Assembly: GCA_017523995.1 (NCBI GenBank)
Contig: JAFWUX010000233.1
Span: forward strand, 1-9,319
Length of the DNA: 9,319 bases
Direction: 5' to 3'
Source: Oscillospiraceae bacterium
GTDB lineage: Bacteria > Bacillota_A > Clostridia > Oscillospirales > Ruminococcaceae
This document shows, piece by piece, positions 6,359-9,319 of this stretch. Within the stretch, counting starts at the first letter, position 1. Every line of letters begins with the position of its first letter. Position numbers and translations under genes: made by a program. Under the pieces are notes generated by a model, which had not been told where the DNA came from, did not search any database, and saw only the letters and a program-made list of their open reading frames with translations.

Positions 6359-6772
6359 ATGCCCAAGGGAATCAAGAAGCGGACTGCCGCAACGGTGCGC
6401 GCGGAAATGGAGAAGCAGGCGGCTGCGATCAATGACACGCGTGCGGCAATCAAAAAGGCGAAAGAGGACTATGAGAACAAGGCAAGACAGATGCGCGATG
6501 ATCTGAAAACGAAGGAGAAGCGGCTCGGCGAATTGCAAAAAGAATTCAAGCAGCTGATGCAGGACGAGCAGAGGAAAGCCATTTCCGCGATGATGTTCAA
6601 CGGCGACCTGACACCGAGCGATATCAACGCCGCGCTCAATGCGCTTGGCACTTTGTTCTCCGGTCAGGGAGATAAAACAGCGGCAATTCAGCGGCTTCAG
6701 GATATTGCAAAGGAACAGGACAACTCCGCGATCTCGAATCTGGTCAGCGAGATCGGCAATGAAAACGGATAA
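6359..6772 (+). CDS. coiled-coil protein of the mobilization operon, function unknown
   Basis: The 137-residue product begins MPKGIKKRTAATV, with a basic start suited to nucleic-acid contact. It has a long charged helix rich in heptads (about residues 15-72, INDTRAAIKKAKEDYENKAR and onward) typical of a coiled coil, then a helical C-terminal part (NGDLTPSDINAALNALGTLF). ATG 6350 also lies in frame and overlaps the previous stop, but AAAGGA (6345-6350) is correctly spaced only for 6359. Its place just before the candidate oriT and Mob/Pre start suggests a relaxosome accessory protein; that role is inferred from position alone. Confidence 0.65.
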   Translation: MPKGIKKRTAATVRAEMEKQAAAINDTRAAIKKAKEDYENKARQMRDDLKTKEKRLGELQKEFKQLMQDEQRKAISAMMFNGDLTPSDINAALNALGTLFSGQGDKTAAIQRLQDIAKEQDNSAISNLVSEIGNENG

Positions 6773-6821
6773 TCGCGGGGGTCTGGGGCAACACCAGCAG
6801 CGAAGCAGAAATAATAGCTCT

Positions 6822-6914
6822 CCGGATTTTGAATCCGGCCCGATTCAGTAGTGGATGCGCGAGTATCCGCTACTGACATTGGGTGAACATAGGTGCTAAA
6901 GTACCGAAACGGTA
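6822..6914. other. candidate oriT: three successive hairpins ahead of the Mob/Pre start
   Basis: Between the coiled-coil gene and the Mob/Pre start lie three inverted repeats. The first is CCGGATT ttg AATCCGG (6822-6838). The second is a 12-bp pair (6845-6856 TCAGTAGTGGAT with 6865-6876 ATCCGCTACTGA; one G-T wobble, 8-base loop). The third is TACCG aaa CGGTA (6902-6914). MOBV relaxases nick at hairpin-forming oriT sites just upstream of their own genes, so the place fits. I cannot point to a nic site. Regulatory RNA is the alternative. Confidence 0.45.
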
Positions 6915-6939
6915 GGTCAGGTAAGAAAGAGAGGGGAAA

Positions 6940-7045
6940 ATGACAGTAGAGAGGTTTAGTATCAGCTTTACGCTCGGAAAAGCGAGCGCGGCACACGGTG
7001 CAAATGTCAATCACAATAACCGGAAGTTCCTCGCGGACAACATTC
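6940..7045 (+). pseudogene. Mob/Pre (MOBV) relaxase, N-terminal fragment
   Basis: From ATG 6940, with GAGGGG at 6931-6936, about 35 codons read as the N-terminus of a plasmid recombination enzyme: MTVERFSISFTLGKAS, AHGANVNHNNRKFLADNI. The SFTxGKxS and HNNR blocks are the first conserved motif of Mob/Pre (PF01076) proteins, which nick oriT and lead the strand during mobilization. After Ile35 (7042-7044) the family resemblance stops. The frame stays open to 7155, but it now reads the complement of another relaxase gene. Full-length members have roughly 400 residues, so all catalytic regions beyond motif I are lost. Confidence 0.75.
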
Positions 7046-7549
7046 CCAACGGCTCTTTCCCTTGCCCATTTCAGGGTGTTCAATTACATTCAGATGATGC
7101 CGTTTGCACACTTCGTCGGATGTGTCACGGAGCTTCTTCCACATACGTTCGCTGATCTTGCCCTGATTGTTCAGCGTCTGGAAAGTATAGCCGTTCAACA
7201 GGTTCGTATTATTGAATACGCAATGCAGGTGCGTGTGCTGTTTATCAACGTGGACTGTCAGCAGAAACTGGTACTGATCGTCCAGAAATTTCGTGCAGAT
7301 TTCCTTGCCGACTTCAAGCGCCCTTTCAGGAGTAATCTCACCGGGCTTGAAGCTGACAATAAAGTGCTGAGCGAGGACAGAGCTTCTGCGTGATCTGATC
7401 TCGGCAAAATCCTTTGCGGCTCTGCTCGGTTTTTCGCTGCAACCGAAGGCATAGACGAGCCTGCCGTTGTCGGTCTTTTCTGGATTGGCGATGTAGGCAA
7501 GAGCGCCTTCCACATCTGCGTGTATCGGAAATATTTTTGTCGTCGCCAT
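7007..7549 (-). pseudogene. relaxase/mobilization nuclease (MOBP-like), C-terminally truncated
   Basis: From ATG 7549 the minus strand encodes MATTKIFPIHADVEGALAYI, NPEKTDNGRL and later QHFIVSFKPGEITPERALEV. The metal-binding triad HVDKQHTHLHC is at residues 100-110 (His105, His107, His109), followed by FNNTNLLNGYTFQTLNNQGK. These are hallmarks of clostridial VirD2-like relaxases (Pfam Relaxase family). Family resemblance ends at Glu169 (7043-7045). Eleven residues then follow from the complement of the Mob/Pre fragment before TGA 7007-7009. The primase-like or coiled C-terminal part typical of these proteins is missing. GGAG lies 11 bases upstream of the start. The nuclease core could still fold, but mobilization function is doubtful. 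Confidence 0.8.
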
Positions 7550-7666
7550 AGGTAGCGTTTCTCCAATCTTTTTCAGCAAATAATTCACCTGAATTTTTGC
7601 TGAATCTTTCTCTTTTCTTTGCGGGGTTGTAGGGGCAGCCAGCCCTCTGCCAAGCGGTGTATAAAA

Positions 7667-7787
7667 GCATTCAAATCTCAAATTTGTAATGCGGTTATAC
7701 CATGCTTGCGAACTGTGAATATGCCCGTTCCGGGCATTTTTCATTTTGAGCCTTCGGCTCTAGGATTTTTCTCACTCCTGTGAGAAA
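7667..7787. other. candidate oriT region: hairpin cluster upstream of the MOBP-like relaxase
   Basis: Four inverted repeats lie 120-240 bases upstream of the minus-strand relaxase. They are GCATT CAAAT with ATTTG (bulged T) AATGC (7667-7692), ATGCCCG ttc CGGGCAT (7721-7737), GAGCC ttc GGCTC (7748-7760), and TTTCTCAC tcct GTGAGAAA (7768-7787). The first has the bulged-stem shape common in oriT repeats. The second is followed by TTTTCATTTT on the plus strand and could serve as a rightward terminator. The assignment to oriT rests on position and structure only. Confidence 0.4.
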
Positions 7788-8048
7788 TTGGAGCTTTGTG
7801 ACTGCACATCTGATATTGTAATATTCATCGGCGCAGTTATCGTGCCGGGAGTGCGGCAGTCTGGTGAAACTTCTCCCATATATCTATACCAAATTATGAG
7901 GCTCATCGTTAAGTATCTACACAGAAAAATTCGGAAAGGCTCTGATGTATCATTTGTGCATAACAGAGATTATTTCGGCGGCACTTAACGATAGGCTGTT
8001 TTTATTGGTAATGATATGTAGGAGCATATTACTCACGATACGACAAAG

Positions 8049-8066
8049 CCCTCTACTTATCTACCG
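8049..8066. repeat. left copy of a perfect 18-bp inverted repeat
   Basis: CCCTCTACTTATCTACCG here is the exact reverse complement of 8503-8520, about 440 bases away. Beyond the perfect core the two arms keep partial similarity inward (8089-8117 against the complement of about 8452-8480, in both cases a GATTTT, CGG/CGA, AATT, ACA pattern). Confidence 0.75.
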
Positions 8067-8502
8067 TGATTTTTGAGCTTTCGGGCATGATTTTTCGGAG
8101 AATTTACAGTTTGTTCATGGTGATTCTCCCTATCGCATAGATTCAACATCGGAAAACTATTTATTATGACCATGAGCTTGTACGCTACTGAATGAAGTCC
8201 TCTGTTCCGCTGACAATCTATCTGGCACTTCCCGCAGGGAGCTTTCCCTATAAAAATAACTGCACCTTACACGGTGCAGCAGGTGGTCATAATGTCGGTA
8301 TATCGTACAGAATATCTCACGCCGATTTAGGCATAACGGAGAACATTTCGATTTCGGGTAAGATAATTCTCAAAATCCTTGTCCAAAACGGAATTTTCTC
8401 GGTAGTAAGGTGAGGGAGGTTTTCATGTCATCAACATCAGAAGGCTATTTGTAAACATTTTGTGAATTTTTCGGAAAATCCTTCCCACTTTTCCAAATTT
8501 CC

Positions 8503-8520
8503 CGGTAGATAAGTAGAGGG
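8503..8520. repeat. right copy of the 18-bp inverted repeat
   Basis: CGGTAGATAAGTAGAGGG is the exact reverse complement of 8049-8066. TTTGTAAACA lies 46 bases upstream (8448-8457). A third, diverged unit in the same orientation as this one follows at 8576-8639, with the identical TTTGTAAACA (8576-8585) and GGTATATAGAGGGGG (8625-8639). Confidence 0.75.
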
Positions 8521-8552
8521 GTATGATCACCTTCGGCAATTTGTGATCGTAC
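8521..8552. repeat. 10-bp hairpin next to the right repeat copy
   Basis: GTATGATCAC (8521-8530) pairs with GTGATCGTAC (8543-8552), with one T-G wobble, across a 12-base loop. No T tract follows, so it is not a typical terminator. Confidence 0.55.
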
Positions 8553-8857
8553 AACTCAATAACAGATGTGAACTTTTTGTAAACAATTCAGCTTTTCTTG
8601 CCCGATTTCCCATTTTTCTTACTTGGTATATAGAGGGGGATTTATATCGTGGCACAGAGTATAGAAATGCTCGTTTGAAATCATAACGAGCAAGACTGAA
8701 AAATCATGTTCATTACCGTTGGACAATAGACAGGAGATGATGTGCAGAACTATAAAAATCTCACCACAAGGACAAAACCAAAGAGGGGCAGAAAGAGAAA
8801 GCAATCCCCTCGCTCTAAAAGCATAGAGATAGGGAAGCTAAAGGAGTAAAATTCGCT

Positions 8858-9070
8858 ATGAATAAAAATGATACTGCCGTAGAAAGAGAGAAGGCAGGAA
8901 AAATGTTTGAGCTGAACGAGAAGTACAAGGATTTCCCTGAGAGAGTTTCCGAATATGAGATTGACGGGAAGAAGTACATCGTTCATAGCCGTTTCGTCGG
9001 AGAGAAATATATCGACGAAGTGATTAGCAGGCTCGCTTTTGAGAGAGCTGTAAAAGAAACATTGGCGTAA
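8858..9070 (+). CDS. small TnpW-like transposon-encoded protein
   Basis: The 70-residue product starts MNKNDTAVEREKAGKMFELN and has the compact core YEIDGKKYIVHSRF, GEKYIDEVISRLAFERAV. This pattern (a DGKxYIVxSxF strand-rich centre followed by a helix near the C-terminus) resembles the TnpW family of small proteins encoded just ahead of Tn4451-type serine recombinases. Its place 146 bases before such a recombinase fits. TnpW has no established biochemical role that I can cite. AAGGAG (8841-8846) precedes the ATG by 11 bases, rather far. The resemblance is from memory of the family and is moderate. Confidence 0.65.
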   Translation: MNKNDTAVEREKAGKMFELNEKYKDFPERVSEYEIDGKKYIVHSRFVGEKYIDEVISRLAFERAVKETLA

Positions 9071-9085
9071 TTTGTCGGCAAGGCA

Positions 9086-9114
9086 TTGACTATACCGACA
9101 TTTTGCGCTATACT
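9086..9114 (+). promoter_or_regulatory. promoter of the serine recombinase gene
   Basis: TTGACT (9086-9091) and TATACT (9109-9114) are exactly 17 bases apart, about 100 bases ahead of the recombinase start. The spacer holds one arm of a 13-bp inverted repeat and the -10 touches another, so repressor control is likely. Confidence 0.7.
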
Positions 9115-9187
9115 GTATTAAACGACTTATTGCCGTTTAATACAAAACAAACACCCGGAAAACAGGCGTTTGAAAAAATGTCGGTAT
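9092..9187. repeat. nested inverted repeats around the recombinase promoter
   Basis: The outer pair is ATACCGACATTTT (9092-9104) and AAAATGTCGGTAT (9175-9187), 13 bp and perfect. The inner pair is TGTATTAAACG (9114-9124) and CGTTTAATACA (9134-9144), 11 bp and perfect, with a 9-base centre. Between them CAAACACC/GGCGTTTG (about 9148-9172) forms a third arm with one mismatch. The left outer arm lies upstream of the start of transcription, so the outer pair must act as DNA sites rather than an RNA stem. Confidence 0.7.
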
Positions 9188-9216
9188 GGTACTGCTTTGA
9201 TTTGAAAGGAGTTATA

Positions 9217-9319
9217 ATGGCAAAGCAGACCATTTACAATGCAGGAATTTACGTCCGCCTCTCGCAGGAGGATATGAGAGCCGGCGAATCCCTGTCAATA
9301 GAAAACCAGAAACTTATCC
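9217..9319 (+). CDS. large serine recombinase (TnpX-like resolvase/invertase family), N-terminus only
   Basis: From ATG 9217 the frame is open to the right edge (34 codons): AKQTIYNAGIYVRLSQEDMR then AGESLSIENQKLI. The YVRLSQED block carries the catalytic serine (Ser15), and SLSIENQ is the usual continuation in large serine recombinases of clostridial integrative elements. These enzymes cut and rejoin attachment sites to integrate or excise the element. AAAGGAG (9205-9211) five bases upstream is a strong ribosome site. Together with the TnpW-like gene ahead it indicates a Tn4451-like or related element extending rightward. The rest of the gene is outside the window. Confidence 0.9.
   Translation, partial: MAKQTIYNAGIYVRLSQEDMRAGESLSIENQKLI

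Larger units (their letters stand above)
7788..8857. other. about 1.1 kb without convincing genes, visibly more AT-rich than the left half
   Basis: Open frames here (66 codons from 7788, 73 codons from 8192 on the plus strand; 61 and 78 codons on the minus strand) lack good ribosome sites and family resemblance. What is present is repeat structure: a 10-bp inverted repeat ATCGTTAAGT/ACTTAACGAT (7905-7914, 7983-7992), hairpins AGGGA gctt TCCCT (8236-8249) and CTGCACC/GGTGCAG (8260-8279), and the diverged repeat family listed separately. It looks like decayed or purely regulatory mobile-element DNA. Confidence 0.5.

Noticed and set aside
7550..7744. 65-codon upstream extension of the minus-strand relaxase
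   Set aside because: It runs through a hairpin region, while MATTKIFPI is the normal relaxase start. It is more likely non-coding oriT-side DNA.
7788..7988. 66-codon plus-strand open frame
   Set aside because: No ribosome site and no recognised family. It includes both arms of an inverted repeat.
8192..8413. 73-codon plus-strand open frame
   Set aside because: No ribosome site; it covers two hairpins inside the repeat region. The product is unlike any family I know.
8740..8829. 29-codon ORF before the TnpW-like gene
   Set aside because: The GGAG lies too close to its ATG and the product shows no family features. It is probably fortuitous.
7788..8857. CRISPR array or group II intron in the gene-poor stretch
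   Set aside because: The repeats are few, unevenly spaced, diverged and partly inverted, and no intron domain V hairpin is visible.

Overview
The window looks like a chromosomal stretch of a clostridial Bacillota (Firmicutes) bacterium, probably a gut or rumen Ruminococcus/Oscillospiraceae relative. This is inferred from purine-rich AGGAGG-type ribosome binding sites, consensus sigma-A promoters, a GshA of the gram-positive GshAB type, a PepT-like M20 peptidase, and mobile-element genes of Tn4451 and Mob/Pre type. No rRNA, tRNA or CRISPR array is visible.

Left third (1-3400), host core. The 5' part of a glutamate-cysteine ligase gene runs off the left edge on the minus strand from a near-perfect promoter. 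Divergent from it is metK (SAM synthetase), preceded by a ~190-nt leader. The leader contains a three-way-junction-like fold, a Cys-rich 26-codon ORF, and a strong intrinsic terminator overlapped by an alternative hairpin. This layout implies transcription attenuation of metK, but I recognise no known SAM riboswitch class in it. A terminator separates metK from a PepT-like M20 dipeptidase/tripeptidase with its own promoter and terminator.

Middle (3480-7045), accessory DNA. A minus-strand gene with a cysteine cluster is split between two frames at an A7 run that is followed at once by an 8-11 bp stem-loop. That is either a recoding signal or an indel. Divergent from it is a tight operon of mobile-element type: a 20-codon leader ORF, a RepA/RecA-like AAA ATPase interrupted by an in-frame TAA, an excisionase-type HTH protein, two small proteins and a coiled-coil protein. 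A hairpin-rich candidate oriT follows, and then the first ~35 codons of a Mob/Pre (MOBV) relaxase.

Right third (7045-9319), a second, decayed mobile element. At about 7042-7046 the Mob/Pre fragment abuts, head to head, the N-terminal part of an unrelated relaxase (HxDxxHxHxH motif) encoded on the minus strand. Both relaxases lack their C-terminal parts, so this is a recombination scar. A hairpin cluster upstream of the second relaxase is a candidate oriT. About 1.1 kb without convincing genes follows, carrying a family of diverged repeats in inverted and direct orientation. The window ends with a small TnpW-like protein and the start of a large serine recombinase, whose promoter is wrapped in nested perfect inverted repeats.

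The sulfur/one-carbon genes at the left are ordinary host genes. The rest appears to be at least two nested or abutting mobilizable elements, both damaged in transfer functions, with the serine recombinase apparently intact as far as it can be seen.
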